This document shows, piece by piece, positions 9,366 through 19,819 of a stretch of 64,000 nt of DNA. The position numbers and the translations under genes are program-made. The notes beneath the pieces were generated by a model. It worked only from the letters and a program-made list of their open reading frames with translations. It was not told where the DNA came from and did no database searches. The stretch's first letter is position 1. Every line of letters starts with the position of its first letter. Origin of the DNA: Leclercia pneumoniae (GTDB lineage Bacteria > Pseudomonadota > Gammaproteobacteria > Enterobacterales > Enterobacteriaceae); the NCBI RefSeq assembly GCF_017348915.1, contig NZ_CP071383.1, positions 2,232,001 through 2,296,000 on the forward strand, read 5' to 3'.

Positions 9366-10817
9366 TTAGCACAGCGGCTCCACCGCCGCACGCATCCCCT
9401 GGTGCAAAATCGCATCCAGATCCAGCGTCACCTGCTCGACCAGACCTTTCACCTGCGTCAGGTCCTGCTCCCAGTGTTCGCTCACGCTCAGAACCGCAGT
9501 GACCAGTTGGCTGGTTGCGATCTGCTTATCACGATGCTGAGCCCAGAGCTGCTGGAAACGGGTCAGCCAGTGGGCATCATCCTGCACCGGGTAGGATTCG
9601 CCGTTACGTTCACCACGGTAGAAGGCAATCAGCGCAGCCAGCGCAAAGGTCAGGCGCGCCGGGAATTTACCGCTCGCCTGCTGCCCTGCCAGCAACTGCG
9701 GCAGAATACGGGTGCGGTATTTGGTCATGCCGTTGAGCGCGATCGACAGCAGTTGATGCTTAATGTACGGATTGCGGAAACGCCCCGTCACCGCGCTGGC
9801 GAATGACTCCAGCTCATCGCGCGGCAGATCCAGCACCGGGATTATCTCCTGGTAGATGGCTTTCTCAACAAAGGCGCAGATCTGCGCATCATTCATCGCT
9901 TCGCCAACGGTATCCAGCCCGGCCTGGAAGGCCACCGGCACCAGCGCGGTATGCGCCCCGTTCAGAATGGCCACTTTGCGCTCTTTATAGGGTTTGATGT
10001 CATCCACAATCAGCACATTAAGCGGCAACTGGTCGAGACGCAGCTCGGCGGCCAGAGATTTAGGCCCCTGAATCACAAACAGGTAAAAGTGTTCGGCGGT
10101 GTCGAGGAAGGCGTCGTGATAACCCAGAGATTTCTCGAGCGCCGCCACTTCGTCACGCGGATAGCCCGTGACGATACGGTCAACCAGGGTGGAACAGAAG
10201 CTGTTGGCCTCGTTCAGCCATTGAGTAAAGGCCGCCGGCAGCGCCCACTCCTGGGCATAGCGCAGCACCAGCTCACGCAGCGCCTCGCCGTTATAGTCAA
10301 TCAGTTCACAAGGAATAATCACCCAGCCTTTATCGCTGGCGCCGTTAAAATGGCTGAAACGCTCAAATAACAGACGGGTCAGTTTGGCCGGGTAGCTGAC
10401 GGCAGGTGCGTCGTCGAAGCGATCTCCGGCGTGGTAACTGATCCCCGCTTCGGTGGTATTCGAGAAGACAAAGCGCATCTCCGGGTTGTGCGCCAGCTTC
10501 AGAAATTCATCGTACTGATCGTAGACGCTGATCTCGCGGTTAACAGAGCGGATAAGGCGCGCGTCGCTCACGGCTTCACCCTGCTCATTCAGGCCGCGAA
10601 TGATGGTGGTATACAGGCCGTCCTGAGTGCTGAGTGACGGGGGGAAATCACTTTTAATCGGACGCACAATCGCAATGCCGGCATTAAGGTCGGTGTGCTC
10701 GTTTAGCTGGTCAATCTGCCAGTCGATAAACGCGCGCAAGAAGTTGCCCTCACCAAACTGGATGATACGTTCAGGGTAGAGAGCACCGGGGAAATCACGA
10801 CGGTTGAGTGTGTTCAC
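9366..10817 (-). CDS. uxaB: Altronate oxidoreductase (tagaturonate reductase)
   Basis: 483 residues, the same length as E. coli UxaB when started at the GTG at 10817 (AAGGA upstream); the product begins '[19 protein letters not shown]'. It belongs to the mannitol dehydrogenase/UxaB family. It interconverts D-tagaturonate and D-altronate with NAD in galacturonate catabolism. The N-terminal nucleotide-binding part has '[13 protein letters not shown]'; the catalytic region has '[13 protein letters not shown]'. Its position beside yneE is conserved with E. coli. In E. coli it is under ExuR; see the upstream inverted repeat at 10859-10878. Confidence 0.96.
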   Translation of the reverse strand: MNTLNRRDFPGALYPERIIQFGEGNFLRAFIDWQIDQLNEHTDLNAGIAIVRPIKSDFPPSLSTQDGLYTTIIRGLNEQGEAVSDARLIRSVNREISVYDQYDEFLKLAHNPEMRFVFSNTTEAGISYHAGDRFDDAPAVSYPAKLTRLLFERFSHFNGASDKGWVIIPCELIDYNGEALRELVLRYAQEWALPAAFTQWLNEANSFCSTLVDRIVTGYPRDEVAALEKSLGYHDAFLDTAEHFYLFVIQGPKSLAAELRLDQLPLNVLIVDDIKPYKERKVAILNGAHTALVPVAFQAGLDTVGEAMNDAQICAFVEKAIYQEIIPVLDLPRDELESFASAVTGRFRNPYIKHQLLSIALNGMTKYRTRILPQLLAGQQASGKFPARLTFALAALIAFYRGERNGESYPVQDDAHWLTRFQQLWAQHRDKQIATSQLVTAVLSVSEHWEQDLTQVKGLVEQVTLDLDAILHQGMRAAVEPLC

Positions 10818-10858
10818 AAGGGGGTTCCTTTTATGATTAGTCATACAGCCTGATAAGA

Positions 10859-10878
10859 TTGGTGTGATAACTTACCAA
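10859..10878. promoter_or_regulatory. Inverted repeat upstream of uxaB (possible ExuR/UxuR site)
   Basis: TTGGT (10859-10863) and ACCAA (10874-10878) are separated by 10 bp, 42-61 bp upstream of the uxaB start. The half-sites resemble ExuR/UxuR-type half-sites, but the spacing was not checked against the known consensus. Confidence 0.35.
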
Positions 10879-10934
10879 AACTTTACGACCACGAACCCCG
10901 TTTTGATCAAACCTTGTAGCAGTTTTGCTAAAGA

Positions 10935-11462
10935 CTATAAAAATTTGTAGAACACCGAGGTAGCCGTCATTTCACCATCAGGCATGAGCGCATAGCGCGG
11001 GATCTCACCCACTTTTTGCCAGCCCGCACGGGTGTAGAAGGTTTCCGCTCCGCTGCCGGTGGCGGTATCCAGCACCAGCACGTTTTTATTATGGGAACGG
11101 GCGTGCTGCTCGAGCGCCTGCATCAGCTGTAGACCGGCCCCGAGACGACGCGCCTTTTCGTGAACCAGCAACTTGGCGACATCCGCGCGATGGGGTTGGT
11201 TTGGCGGCTGGTCGGTAATGAGCTGCACCGTACCGATCAGTGCGCCATCGGCGCGGGATGCGACCAGCACAACGCGTTCGCCACGCCCCACGCTATCGGC
11301 AACACCGCGCCAAAAATCACAGGCCTGATCATGGGTAAACGGCAACATAAAGCTTACCGATGCGCCACCCTGTACACAGTTGTGCAGAATGTCGGCTAAA
11401 GCGGAAAGGTGGGTAAGGATCTGTTCACGCGAGAGAGATGAAATAGCGAGTGATGTGGTCAT
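10935..11462 (-). CDS. GNAT-family N-acetyltransferase
   Basis: A 175-residue protein from the ATG at 11462, which has GGAG five bases upstream; an earlier ATG at 11486 lacks one. The CoA loop reads 'EKARRLGAGLQLMQALEQHA' and the end 'AETFYTRAGWQKVGEIPRYA' is a standard GNAT C-terminus. Homologues with this tail are often annotated as small-molecule acetyltransferases. Not part of the E. coli uxaB-dgcF interval. Confidence 0.85.
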   Translation of the reverse strand: MTTSLAISSLSREQILTHLSALADILHNCVQGGASVSFMLPFTHDQACDFWRGVADSVGRGERVVLVASRADGALIGTVQLITDQPPNQPHRADVAKLLVHEKARRLGAGLQLMQALEQHARSHNKNVLVLDTATGSGAETFYTRAGWQKVGEIPRYALMPDGEMTATSVFYKFL

Positions 11463-11526
11463 TATTTTCTCCATAATCAACCACATCAGCTTGCTCTTAA
11501 CGTTTTATTAACACAAGAGGATTTAC

Positions 11527-12498
11527 TTATGTTACGCGCCCGGTACCGCGCTGCTGTTTCATGGAGTACATCTTCTCATCGGCGGTGCGTAACCAGCTAT
11601 GTAGGTCATCGCGATCGTGATCAAACTCGCTCACCCCCCACGAGAAGGAGAGCGCCCACGGGTGCTGGGCGTGCTCATTCCAGACTGCCGCCTGTTCCGT
11701 TAGAAACTGCATTGCAATCCAGGCGCCCTTCTCATCACTGTTGGTAAAGAGAATGGCGAACTCATCTCCACCATAGCGCGCCAGCACGTCGGCCTCCCGG
11801 AAGGTGGCTTTCAGCAAATCGGCCATGGCCTTCAAGGCCGCATCGCCATCCGCATGACCATAACGATCGTTGATCTGCTTAAAACGATCCAGATCGAGCC
11901 AGGCCAGCGTCAGGGGTTCGGCGCGACGACGGGCATTATTGATACCCCAGGTCGCCATATGGTGGAAGCCACGGCGGTTATAGAGCCCGGTCAGGTCGTC
12001 GGTGATGGCCGAACTGACGGCTGAAAACTCCACTTCAGCCAGCGCCGCCAGGTCACGCAGACTGGCGATATCCTGTTCGCTAAACTGCCGCGGCCGGTTG
12101 TCCAGCAGGCACAAAGCACCTACGACCGCCCCGTTCGGCAGGCTGAGAGGATAACCGGCATAAAAGCGGACCGGCGGGTCATCGGTTACCAGGGGGTTAT
12201 CGAGGAAACGTTCATCTTTCAGAGTGTCGGGCACGATCAGCGCCGAGGATGAAAGAATGGTATGCCCGCAAAAAGAGATGTTCCGTGGCTGGGCAGCCTC
12301 GGACATGCCCGCGGCCGACTTCACCAGGACGGTATGCTCGCCCACCAGATTCACCATCGCCATGGGCACATCAAATAACCGTTTTGCCAGCCTGGTCAAT
12401 CGATCGCAGGTAGGGTGTAAATTGGCCTCAACGAGACCTGAATCGCGCAGCGATGCAAGACGCTCCGCTTCGTTGGCAGGGAATATGGGTGGTTTCAT
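11527..12498 (-). CDS. GAF-GGDEF diguanylate cyclase
   Basis: 323 residues, no membrane segment. A GAF sensor domain occupies about 20-155 ('NISFCGHTILSS', 'FYAGYPLSLPNG', 'GALCLLDNRPR'). A GGDEF domain follows with the intact active-site signature 'YGGDEF'. An 'READ' tetrapeptide five residues before it fits the RxxD product-inhibition site. It should be an active, feedback-inhibited c-di-GMP synthase in the cytoplasm. First of three GGDEF genes in a row, all leftward. Confidence 0.92.
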   Translation of the reverse strand: MKPPIFPANEAERLASLRDSGLVEANLHPTCDRLTRLAKRLFDVPMAMVNLVGEHTVLVKSAAGMSEAAQPRNISFCGHTILSSSALIVPDTLKDERFLDNPLVTDDPPVRFYAGYPLSLPNGAVVGALCLLDNRPRQFSEQDIASLRDLAALAEVEFSAVSSAITDDLTGLYNRRGFHHMATWGINNARRRAEPLTLAWLDLDRFKQINDRYGHADGDAALKAMADLLKATFREADVLARYGGDEFAILFTNSDEKGAWIAMQFLTEQAAVWNEHAQHPWALSFSWGVSEFDHDRDDLHSWLRTADEKMYSMKQQRGTGRVT

Positions 12499-12549
12499 GT
12501 CGTCTCCGGAGGGCGTCCTTTTTAAAAGCTTAGCGCATCTTGCAGTGAA

Positions 12550-13605
12550 TCAATGGGCAAAAATGCGGTTTTTACCTTCCCGTTTCGCCTGATAGAGAGC
12601 GGTGTCTGCAGCCTGTAACCAGTCGGTGACACTCTCCATCTCTCTCGTTGCGCTGGCAATACCAATACTTACGGTACACAGCACCGGCTCTTCGGCAACT
12701 TCATCAATGATAGCAGCGGCATCCATAATACGGGTAGCCACGCTCCGGGCCTCTTCCAGGGAGGTGTCAGGGAGTAAAATGACGAACTCATCCCCACCCA
12801 GCCGCGCAGGAGTGTCGGTTGTACGGGTGGCAACATGCAATATTTGTGACACTGTCACCAAAAACATATCCCCTACTTTGTGGCCAAAACGGTCATTCAC
12901 CTCTTTGAAGTTATCGATGTCGATAAACATCAGCGCCGATTCATGACAGCTTTTACGCAGTTTATTCAGTTCATGCTCGATGCGTGTTTCCAGTAGACGG
13001 CGGTTAGCGATATCCAGCAGCGGATCCATCATCGCGATGCGTTCCAGCTCACGGGATTTCAGGCGCAGGCGAATGGCAATGCTGTCGGTCAGCACGCTCA
13101 GCGCCAGGGAATAGACGGCAATCAGCGGCAACGTGGCGTACATGGTACGTTGAGACACCTCAGCAACCAGTGCCATACCCTGGGTCAACCACGTCGCCAG
13201 AAATACGGCCACCATCAGCCCCAGCGCCTTTTTCATTAAGGGTACACCGCCTGCTGACAGGCGATCCGCCAGCAGGATGGTGGCAATGGTCACCGAAGGA
13301 AGCGGATTGGCGGCCATCATCGCAATCCAGAAACCGCCGGCCCCTGCATCGAGTATCAGGTTCTGATGCTCGGTTTTAAGCGGCGTTGCGGAGTGACGTG
13401 AGCGCATCCAGGCGAGAGTTGGCCAGACAAAGGCATTCAGCGCCAGCAGGCCAATTAGCCAGCCGGAGCGGTGTTGCTCTAACAAGACGGAGCAGATAGG
13501 GATAAAGCAAAGAAAGGTGCCAAGGATCCGCATCAAGTACATGCGTTTGACGAACCGACTTCCTGGTATGCGGGGGGGCTTACTGATTTGGTCAGTTCCG
13601 TTCAT
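12550..13605 (-). CDS. MASE2-GGDEF diguanylate cyclase (DgcC/AdrA-like)
   Basis: 351 residues from the ATG at 13605; a longer frame to 13626 would need TTG. The N-terminal half is a MASE2-type membrane domain with about five hydrophobic helices; 'RMYLMRILGTFLCFIPI' resembles AdrA. The C-terminal GGDEF domain has 'LGGDEF'. The architecture matches DgcC (AdrA/YaiC), the cyclase that activates cellulose synthesis, but the locus differs, so orthology is uncertain. Confidence 0.88.
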   Translation of the reverse strand: MNGTDQISKPPRIPGSRFVKRMYLMRILGTFLCFIPICSVLLEQHRSGWLIGLLALNAFVWPTLAWMRSRHSATPLKTEHQNLILDAGAGGFWIAMMAANPLPSVTIATILLADRLSAGGVPLMKKALGLMVAVFLATWLTQGMALVAEVSQRTMYATLPLIAVYSLALSVLTDSIAIRLRLKSRELERIAMMDPLLDIANRRLLETRIEHELNKLRKSCHESALMFIDIDNFKEVNDRFGHKVGDMFLVTVSQILHVATRTTDTPARLGGDEFVILLPDTSLEEARSVATRIMDAAAIIDEVAEEPVLCTVSIGIASATREMESVTDWLQAADTALYQAKREGKNRIFAH

Positions 13606-13720
13606 CACACGTTTTTTCCGATACAATCACCCTGTTATAGTATTGGCGTTAAAAATACGTAGCAAGATATTTATCTGTTAAACAAGGATATAAACCCCGC
13701 AGCCAGACTGGTCTGCGCGG

Positions 13721-15172
13721 TTATACCTGTTCACGCGCGGTGGTATTCCCGGCAGGCTGAACCCTTTCGTCCAGTCGACCGCTGGTACGATTTCGTCCTG
13801 CTTTTTTCGAACGATAGAGATAATCATCCGCTTCGGTCAGCAGGCGGTTAAAGACCTCGGTGAGTTGCCAGGATTCAGATTTACCGCTTCCCAGGCCAAT
13901 GCTGACCGTGATGAAGAGCGTCTGCCCACGCCAGTGGAAGGGATGCTGCTCAATAGAGGCCCGGATGCGTTCGGCCAGCGCATAGCCCTGCTGTGCCGAA
14001 GAAGAGTTGACGACCACCGCAAACTCTTCGCCCCCCATTCGCGCCACCAGGCCATCCTCTCCCACGGTGGTTTGCACCTGTTCGGCGAACTCGGCAAGCA
14101 CCCTGTCGCCGCACTCATGACCATAGTTATCGTTAATACTTTTAAAGTAATCGATATCCAGCAACATCACCGTCAGGAAGCGAGGATGCCGGTGCGACTC
14201 CTCATGTTTGAGCGCTTCGTACAGTCCGGACCGGGAGTAAACACGGGTCAGGAAATCATAGTCCGCGCGCAGCGAGACCTGGCGGATAAGCGAGTTGATC
14301 GCCGCCACGCTCACTGCGACCATCACCGGACAAATCGCCATGGTAGCGACCTCCAGACGCGCCGAAAACATCATCGGCGTGGTAAGGGGCGACGTCACGG
14401 CGATATCAATAATCGAGTTGGCGATAAGCGTGATCTCTGTGGCTCCGGTCACGAAGGTCAACAGACAGGTTACCGGCACTGAATAGCGTACTGCACACCA
14501 GATGAGCGCAGGCAGCGGGAAGGCAAGGCTCCCGGCACCTCCGATCAATACAGAGGCGAAGACCGAGACGATCAGCGCCGCTACTGGCATCAAATTTTGC
14601 AGGCGAACCTGACGAGTCAATTCAGGCCACCGGATGGTCAACAGACAGGGCACAATCAGCACCCCGGTAGAGAACTGTTCACTGAACCAGTCGGCCACCG
14701 ACGGCCAGAAGGTCTGACTGGCAATACCCACAGCACCTGCCGCCCCGATTAACGCACAAAACAGCGCAGCAACAAGACAGTAGCCAAACAGGCGCAGGGC
14801 GTTGAGCGGATCCGGCGTACCTTTATTGAGCCGTTTATCGCGGATCACCAGCAGCGCCAGGGTAACGATAAACGCCATATTCGAGAGGTTGATCACCAGC
14901 GAGGCGATACCCCAGTTGGTTGTGATGGCATCGTAACCCATCATCGCCACGTATGAGATGGCGTAGTAGCGCAACCGGTTGAGGTAGATATAGCGGGCAA
15001 AAATCCCGGCCATCACGCCATTAAGCGGCCAGAAGACCGACAGCGCTTCGATCAGACGTAACTTCGCACCGATAAAGTAAAACAGCGTGGTTAACAAAAA
15101 GATCCACACCGCGTTACGTAACGGGTTGTTCTTAGCAAAGAAAGTAAATCTGAAGAAAGGAGAAGCTGACAT
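13721..15172 (-). CDS. dgcF: MASE1-like GGDEF diguanylate cyclase, DgcF position
   Basis: 483 residues. About eight membrane helices (MASE1-like) fill residues 20-300, followed by a GGDEF domain with the active signature 'MGGEEF' and substrate motif 'DIDYFKSINDNYGHECGD'. It lies between uxaB and yneG, the position of E. coli yneF/dgcF, which supports the name. The C-terminus extends about 20 polar residues past the usual domain end. Confidence 0.85.
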   Translation of the reverse strand: MSASPFFRFTFFAKNNPLRNAVWIFLLTTLFYFIGAKLRLIEALSVFWPLNGVMAGIFARYIYLNRLRYYAISYVAMMGYDAITTNWGIASLVINLSNMAFIVTLALLVIRDKRLNKGTPDPLNALRLFGYCLVAALFCALIGAAGAVGIASQTFWPSVADWFSEQFSTGVLIVPCLLTIRWPELTRQVRLQNLMPVAALIVSVFASVLIGGAGSLAFPLPALIWCAVRYSVPVTCLLTFVTGATEITLIANSIIDIAVTSPLTTPMMFSARLEVATMAICPVMVAVSVAAINSLIRQVSLRADYDFLTRVYSRSGLYEALKHEESHRHPRFLTVMLLDIDYFKSINDNYGHECGDRVLAEFAEQVQTTVGEDGLVARMGGEEFAVVVNSSSAQQGYALAERIRASIEQHPFHWRGQTLFITVSIGLGSGKSESWQLTEVFNRLLTEADDYLYRSKKAGRNRTSGRLDERVQPAGNTTAREQV

Positions 15173-15281
15173 TCAATCTCTATCCATATCACTGCTTGTG
15201 ACAGACAATGATCTAGCGGCTGGCGGAAGTGTTAAAAGATTAGCATCAATATATAACACAGAGGTAACACTGCGGTACCCA

Positions 15282-15644
15282 TCAACGTTTTGCGTTCATT
15301 TCCTGCACCAGCCAGAAATGAATGACTTGCACAACATAGTGCTGCTGCGCGGCGGTCAGTGCAACCCCTTCCGGAATATTATGCCATTTGGCAAGACAGC
15401 CCCGACAGCAGGTCGCGGTAGCATGCTGTGCAATAAACACAGGGTGTCCACGCATCGGCGTCTGTTTGCCATCCTTCGCCGGGCGCGCCGGGGCTAACCG
15501 TTTGGCAATAAAATCGGCCGCGTGCTGATCGATGGTCTCTGCCCCTTTATCCCAGCAGTACTGTCGCTCTTTCACTCCCAGACGAAAACGGGAACGAAAC
15601 GGCGAACGTGCCAGCCGGGTAAACAGCGGAGTGAAATCAGTCAT
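15282..15644 (-). CDS. yneG: DUF4186 protein YneG
   Basis: 120 residues. The pattern of conserved Cys and His ('IAQHATATCCRGCLAKWHN') suggests metal binding. Same place as E. coli yneG, immediately after glsB; its ATG overlaps the glsB TAA by one base (TAATG), so translation is coupled. Function unknown. Confidence 0.88.
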   Translation of the reverse strand: MTDFTPLFTRLARSPFRSRFRLGVKERQYCWDKGAETIDQHAADFIAKRLAPARPAKDGKQTPMRGHPVFIAQHATATCCRGCLAKWHNIPEGVALTAAQQHYVVQVIHFWLVQEMNAKR

Positions 15645-16570
15645 TAGTATACAGAACGCCCCAGTTGGTGGGTGAGCTGCTCCAGTGCCGCGACCCCCGC
15701 CAGTGAATTACCCGTCTCGTCCAGTTCGGGGCTCCAGACGGCAATGGCCATCTCATGGGGAACAATCGCTACCACGCCGCCACCCACGCCCGATTTTGCC
15801 GGCAGCCCCACGCGCCAGGCAAACTCCCCGGCATTTTGATACATGCCGCTGGTCGCCATCAGGGCGTTAATCTGCCGTGCCTGTAGCGGTGACACCACCT
15901 CCTGCCCCAGATGGGGAGCCGAACCCTGGTGGGCCAGAAACAGGAAGGTGCGCGCCAGCTCTACGCAGTTCATCCGCAGCGCGCAGTAGTGGAAATAGTT
16001 TTGCAAAACGGTGGTCACGTCGTTGTGGAAATTGCCAAACGACTTCATCAGCCAGGCGATGGCGGCATTGCGCGCCGCGTGTTCAAACTCCGAACGGGCC
16101 ACGGTGGTGTCGTAGGTGATATCCGACTGGCCGCTGAGCTGGCGCACAATTTCCAGCATCCGCTGACGCGGCGCGCTGAGGCGGCTTTGCAGCATATCGC
16201 ACACCACCAGCGCCCCGGCGTTAATGAAGGGATTGCGCGGTTTTCCCTGTTCCATCTCAAGCTGGAGTAGCGAGTTGAAGGGCTGTCCGGAGGGATCTTT
16301 TCCCACGCGTTGCCAGATCTCGTGCTCGTCGTACTGGCGCATGGCCGCTACGAGGCTTAGCACCTTGGAGATCGACTGGATTGAGAAGCGTTCGGTGGCA
16401 TCCCCGGCCTGAAACTGCTGTCCGTCGAGGGTGCAGATGGCGATGCCGAGCTTATTGCCCTTTACCGAGGCCAGCGCCGGGATGTAATCAGCTACCTTAC
16501 CCTGCCCCAGTAATGGGCGCACCTGCGCCAGAATCTCTTCCAGCATCTGATTGTCGATGACCGCAGCCAC
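15644..16570 (-). CDS. glsB: Glutaminase 2 (GlsB)
   Basis: 308 residues, identical in length to E. coli GlsB (YneH). It hydrolyses L-glutamine to glutamate and ammonia. The beta-lactamase-like fold is recognised by the SxxK motif in '[12 protein letters not shown]' (catalytic Ser and Lys), 'NPFINAGAL' and the C-terminal 'KSGVGGG'. The start is GTG at 16570 with AAGGAG upstream. Co-transcribed with yneG. Confidence 0.96.
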   Translation of the reverse strand: MAAVIDNQMLEEILAQVRPLLGQGKVADYIPALASVKGNKLGIAICTLDGQQFQAGDATERFSIQSISKVLSLVAAMRQYDEHEIWQRVGKDPSGQPFNSLLQLEMEQGKPRNPFINAGALVVCDMLQSRLSAPRQRMLEIVRQLSGQSDITYDTTVARSEFEHAARNAAIAWLMKSFGNFHNDVTTVLQNYFHYCALRMNCVELARTFLFLAHQGSAPHLGQEVVSPLQARQINALMATSGMYQNAGEFAWRVGLPAKSGVGGGVVAIVPHEMAIAVWSPELDETGNSLAGVAALEQLTHQLGRSVY

Positions 16571-16587
16571 GTCTTACTCCTTGCTCA

Positions 16588-16605
16588 CAGCCCAAAAACG
16601 GGCTG
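16588..16605 (-). other. Small hairpin between chemoreceptor gene and glsB
   Basis: CAGCCC (16588-16593) and GGGCTG (16600-16605) with a 6-nt loop form a short stem 18 bp before the glsB start. It could attenuate read-through from the chemoreceptor gene; no T-run is present beyond it. Confidence 0.3.
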
Positions 16606-16633
16606 GGAGTATACCAGAGGCAAATGTATTGCG

Positions 16634-18223
16634 TCAGGCTGGAAGTCGAAAACGCGAAACCGCCTGAATCAGCAAGCCCGACTCATCATGCAGGCGTTGA
16701 GACGCTTCGGTGGCGGTGTTCACCAGGAGATCGGTTTGCTGCGCCACGTTGTTCAACCCCTGCAGCTGGCGGGTCATATGGTGAATGCTCTCTCCCTGGC
16801 TCAGGGTCGCCACCGAGATATCATTCAACAGGCTGCAGAGATTCCCCACCAGGCTCATGACCTGCTGCAGGTTATCTTCCAGCCGGGTCACCGCCTGCGA
16901 ACCGTCATCGATCCCCTGCAGGGAGCGATTAATCAGCTCCTGGATGGTTTGGGTCGAGTGGCTGCTCTTGCGGGCCAGCAGCCCGACTTCCCGCGCCACT
17001 ACGGCAAATCCTCGCCCCTGATTACCGGCGTGAGCCGCCTCAATCGCCGCATTGAGCGCCAGAATATTGGTCTGAAACGCGACGTTATCAATCATTGCTA
17101 CGATGCCGCGCATTTCAGACGAGCGCTCGACGATGGCCGCCATCGAGGCATTAACGGTAGCCATCATGCGATCCCCGCCTGCCGCCACCTGGCGGGCCTC
17201 GTCGGCGCGTGAGCTGGCGAGCTTCGCATAGCCGGTGTTACCCTCCACGTGAGTTTCAAGGGTGGCGATATGGGCGGTGACCTCTTTCAGCTCTCGCGCC
17301 TGCAGGGTGGACTGGTGATATAACGCCCGGTTCCCCTCGGCCAGCGAGCCGATATTCTCTACCATCGCTGTGGTGGCGTCGCTCACTTGTCTCACCAGCT
17401 GCTGCAGGCCGCATTGCAAGGTATGAATGCTGTCATCCAGCTGCGAAATCTCCCGGTTGACCTGTTTTATCGCAGGCGGCGTACCTGAAAGATCCCCCGC
17501 GGCCAGCTGATTGATCCAGCCAATCAGGCCGCGCAGCGGTGTAATGACCCAGCGCGACATGCCAAACCAGACCAGTACGGCAATGGCCACCAGCAGTAGC
17601 GGAGCCAGCATAAACAGCGTCTGCAGATTCGACAGGCTACTGGTCAGACGCTGGCGCCCCTCGGCGGCAAGCTGGCTACTGGTCTGCTGATAGCGCGCAT
17701 AGTTGTCGTTAAAATCGGCCTGGAATGCCTGGGCCGGTACAGCGAAGAAGGCGTCAATGGACTGCGTTTTCACGAGCCCTTCCGCCTGCTCCTGAATCGC
17801 ACCGAAGAAGAGTTTATAGCTGCTCACCAGCGCGTCGTCCTGTCGCGGCTGCATTGCCTGCCAGCTCGCCCAGGCCTTTCCCGAAGCCGCCAGGGCGCTC
17901 CGTGCCTCGTCCATCAGGCTTTGCCAGCTCCCTTCAGAACCTGTCTCTTTGTCCTGCATAAAGTAGACCCCGGCACGGTTGAGCAGATCGCTTGCCGACA
18001 GCAGAGCGATACGCGCCTCGTCGAGCTTTTCCTGCTGGGTCAGGGCGAGTTGATTTCGTTGATCGTTGCGCTGGGCGTCGCTCAGCGAGAACGTAAGCAG
18101 CACGGAGGAGGAGATTTGCAGTGCGGAGAAAAGCGCAATAATACAGAAGATCCCCGCCAGCAGGCCAAACTGCCGTGGCCTGAGTCGCTGAACAAGGGGA
18201 CGAAAAATTTGCGTTAGGTTCAT
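16634..18223 (-). CDS. Methyl-accepting chemotaxis protein
   Basis: 529 residues from the ATG at 18223. Architecture: TM1 about 19-40, a four-helix-bundle periplasmic sensor of about 150 residues, TM2 about 192-216, HAMP, and a cytoplasmic hairpin. The hairpin tip '[17 protein letters not shown]' and '[11 protein letters not shown]' are the canonical CheA/CheW-contact sequence. The C-terminus ends 'SRFRLPA' with no NWETF-type CheR/CheB tether. It sits between glsB and sad, where E. coli has no receptor. The ligand is unknown. No flagellar or che genes are in the window. Confidence 0.93.
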   Translation of the reverse strand: MNLTQIFRPLVQRLRPRQFGLLAGIFCIIALFSALQISSSVLLTFSLSDAQRNDQRNQLALTQQEKLDEARIALLSASDLLNRAGVYFMQDKETGSEGSWQSLMDEARSALAASGKAWASWQAMQPRQDDALVSSYKLFFGAIQEQAEGLVKTQSIDAFFAVPAQAFQADFNDNYARYQQTSSQLAAEGRQRLTSSLSNLQTLFMLAPLLLVAIAVLVWFGMSRWVITPLRGLIGWINQLAAGDLSGTPPAIKQVNREISQLDDSIHTLQCGLQQLVRQVSDATTAMVENIGSLAEGNRALYHQSTLQARELKEVTAHIATLETHVEGNTGYAKLASSRADEARQVAAGGDRMMATVNASMAAIVERSSEMRGIVAMIDNVAFQTNILALNAAIEAAHAGNQGRGFAVVAREVGLLARKSSHSTQTIQELINRSLQGIDDGSQAVTRLEDNLQQVMSLVGNLCSLLNDISVATLSQGESIHHMTRQLQGLNNVAQQTDLLVNTATEASQRLHDESGLLIQAVSRFRLPA

Positions 18224-18301
18224 ATTTGTGTTCTGTAACAAGACGTTAGACGCCAGCGAGTCTACGGTTTATAAATGACAGAACCATTTCAGCAGCATGA
18301 C

Positions 18302-18326
18302 AAAGGCCTGCGATCCGCAGGCCTTT
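18302..18326 (-). terminator. Terminator hairpin after sad
   Basis: A perfect 11-bp stem, AAAGGCCTGCG (18302-18312) and CGCAGGCCTTT (18316-18326), with loop ATC, 12 bp past the sad stop codon. On the minus strand three Ts end the stem. Confidence 0.75.
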
Positions 18327-18337
18327 ACCGGGTTTTG

Positions 18338-19720
18338 TTACAGACGATCTCTCCACACTGTCTGCACGTTACAGAACTCATGCAGACCAAAGTGGGACAG
18401 CTCGCGACCGAAACCGCTCTTTTTCACCCCACCGAACGCTACGCGGGCATCGCTGGCGCTAAAGCCGTTGATAAACACCCCGCCGCACTCCAGCCCATCC
18501 GCAAACTGCTGCGCGGTGGCATCGCTGGTGGTGAAGACCGTTGCCGACAAGCCAAAATCACTGTCGTTAGCCAGCGCCAGGGCATGGGCGGCATCGTTCG
18601 CCACGGTGATGGCCGCAACCGGCCCGAACAGCTCCTGGCGAAACGCGGTCATTGCAGGCGTAACGTTACCCAGTACGGTTGGCGCATAATAGTTGCCCTC
18701 GCCCGCTATTTTCTCGCCGCCAAGCAGCAACGTCGCCCCTTCGGCCAGGGAGGCCTGAACCTGCTGATGCAGTTCATCACGCAGATCATAACGCGCCATC
18801 GGCCCGATAAAGGTCTCTTCCTGCTCCGGCGCGCCCATCTTCAGTGCGGCGGTAGCGGCGACGAAGCGCTCGGTAAAGGCCCCGGCAATGCCTGCTTCCA
18901 CAATAAATCGTTTGGCGGCGGCGCAGACCTGCCCGGTGTTCTGATAACGCCCCGCGACCGCCGCTTTGACCGCCAGATCCAGATCGGCATCGTTAAGCAC
19001 GATAAAGGGATCGGAACCGCCCAGCTCCAGCACGCATTTTTTCAGCGCCGCCCCGGCCTGGGCGCCGATGGCGGCCCCGGCGCGTACGCTACCGGTGACG
19101 GTCACGGCGGCGATACGCCGATCGTTAATCGCCTGGCTCACCCCTTCGTTGGTGGCGTTGATCTGGGCGAATACCCCCTGCGGGAAGCCGGCGGCGGTAA
19201 ATATCCGGGCGATCAGATCCGCGCATCCCAGCACGTTGGGCGCATGTTTTAACAGATAGCTGTTACCGGCAAGAATAATCGGTACCGCGCCGCGTAATAC
19301 CTGCCACAGCGGGAAGTTCCACGGCATCACCGCCAGAATCGGCCCCAGGGGACGGTACTCAATGACCGCTTTTTCCACCTGCGTGGCTTCCGGGCTCAGC
19401 ATCGCCGGACCGTGATCGGCATACCAGTCGCAAAGGCTGGCGGATTTCGCCACTTCGCCCCGCGCCTGAACAAGAGGTTTGCCCATCTCACGGACAATGA
19501 TCTGGGCCATCTCTTCGCCGTGCTGGCGCAGTGCCGCGCCGAGATCCCGCAGAAGCTGCGCGCGATTGGCCAGCGGTACGGTACGCCACTGGCGGTAGCC
19601 CACATCAGCATTGGCGATCGCCGTCTCAACATCAAACGCCGTGGCCCACGGCCAGCGGGCAAGGGTTTCACCGGTCGTCGGATTGACCGAAAAAGCATGA
19701 GTAGCTGAGGAGTAGTTCAT
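18338..19720 (-). CDS. sad: Succinate semialdehyde dehydrogenase Sad
   Basis: A 460-residue aldehyde dehydrogenase. Catalytic Cys in 'NTGQVCAAAKRF', the general-base Glu in 'LELGGSDPF', and the NAD-binding 'TVTGSVRAGAAIG'. Closely matches E. coli Sad (YneI), which oxidises succinate semialdehyde to succinate in GABA, putrescine and arginine use. It is divergent from yneJ (ptrR), 99 bp away, as in E. coli, where that regulator controls it. Confidence 0.96.
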   Translation of the reverse strand: MNYSSATHAFSVNPTTGETLARWPWATAFDVETAIANADVGYRQWRTVPLANRAQLLRDLGAALRQHGEEMAQIIVREMGKPLVQARGEVAKSASLCDWYADHGPAMLSPEATQVEKAVIEYRPLGPILAVMPWNFPLWQVLRGAVPIILAGNSYLLKHAPNVLGCADLIARIFTAAGFPQGVFAQINATNEGVSQAINDRRIAAVTVTGSVRAGAAIGAQAGAALKKCVLELGGSDPFIVLNDADLDLAVKAAVAGRYQNTGQVCAAAKRFIVEAGIAGAFTERFVAATAALKMGAPEQEETFIGPMARYDLRDELHQQVQASLAEGATLLLGGEKIAGEGNYYAPTVLGNVTPAMTAFRQELFGPVAAITVANDAAHALALANDSDFGLSATVFTTSDATAQQFADGLECGGVFINGFSASDARVAFGGVKKSGFGRELSHFGLHEFCNVQTVWRDRL

Positions 19721-19819
19721 CTTGTGCTCCAGTGAATAACAGTTGCCTAAGTGTGGCCTGGTCTGCTATTTCTGAAAAATGAATAATATTGACCACCTTT
19801 TTCACGAATCGAGAATGGT

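Noticed and set aside
18275..19252. A 325-codon rightward frame opposite sad
   Set aside because: It is antisense to a clearly conserved aldehyde dehydrogenase, has a composition typical of GC-rich antisense frames and matches no family.
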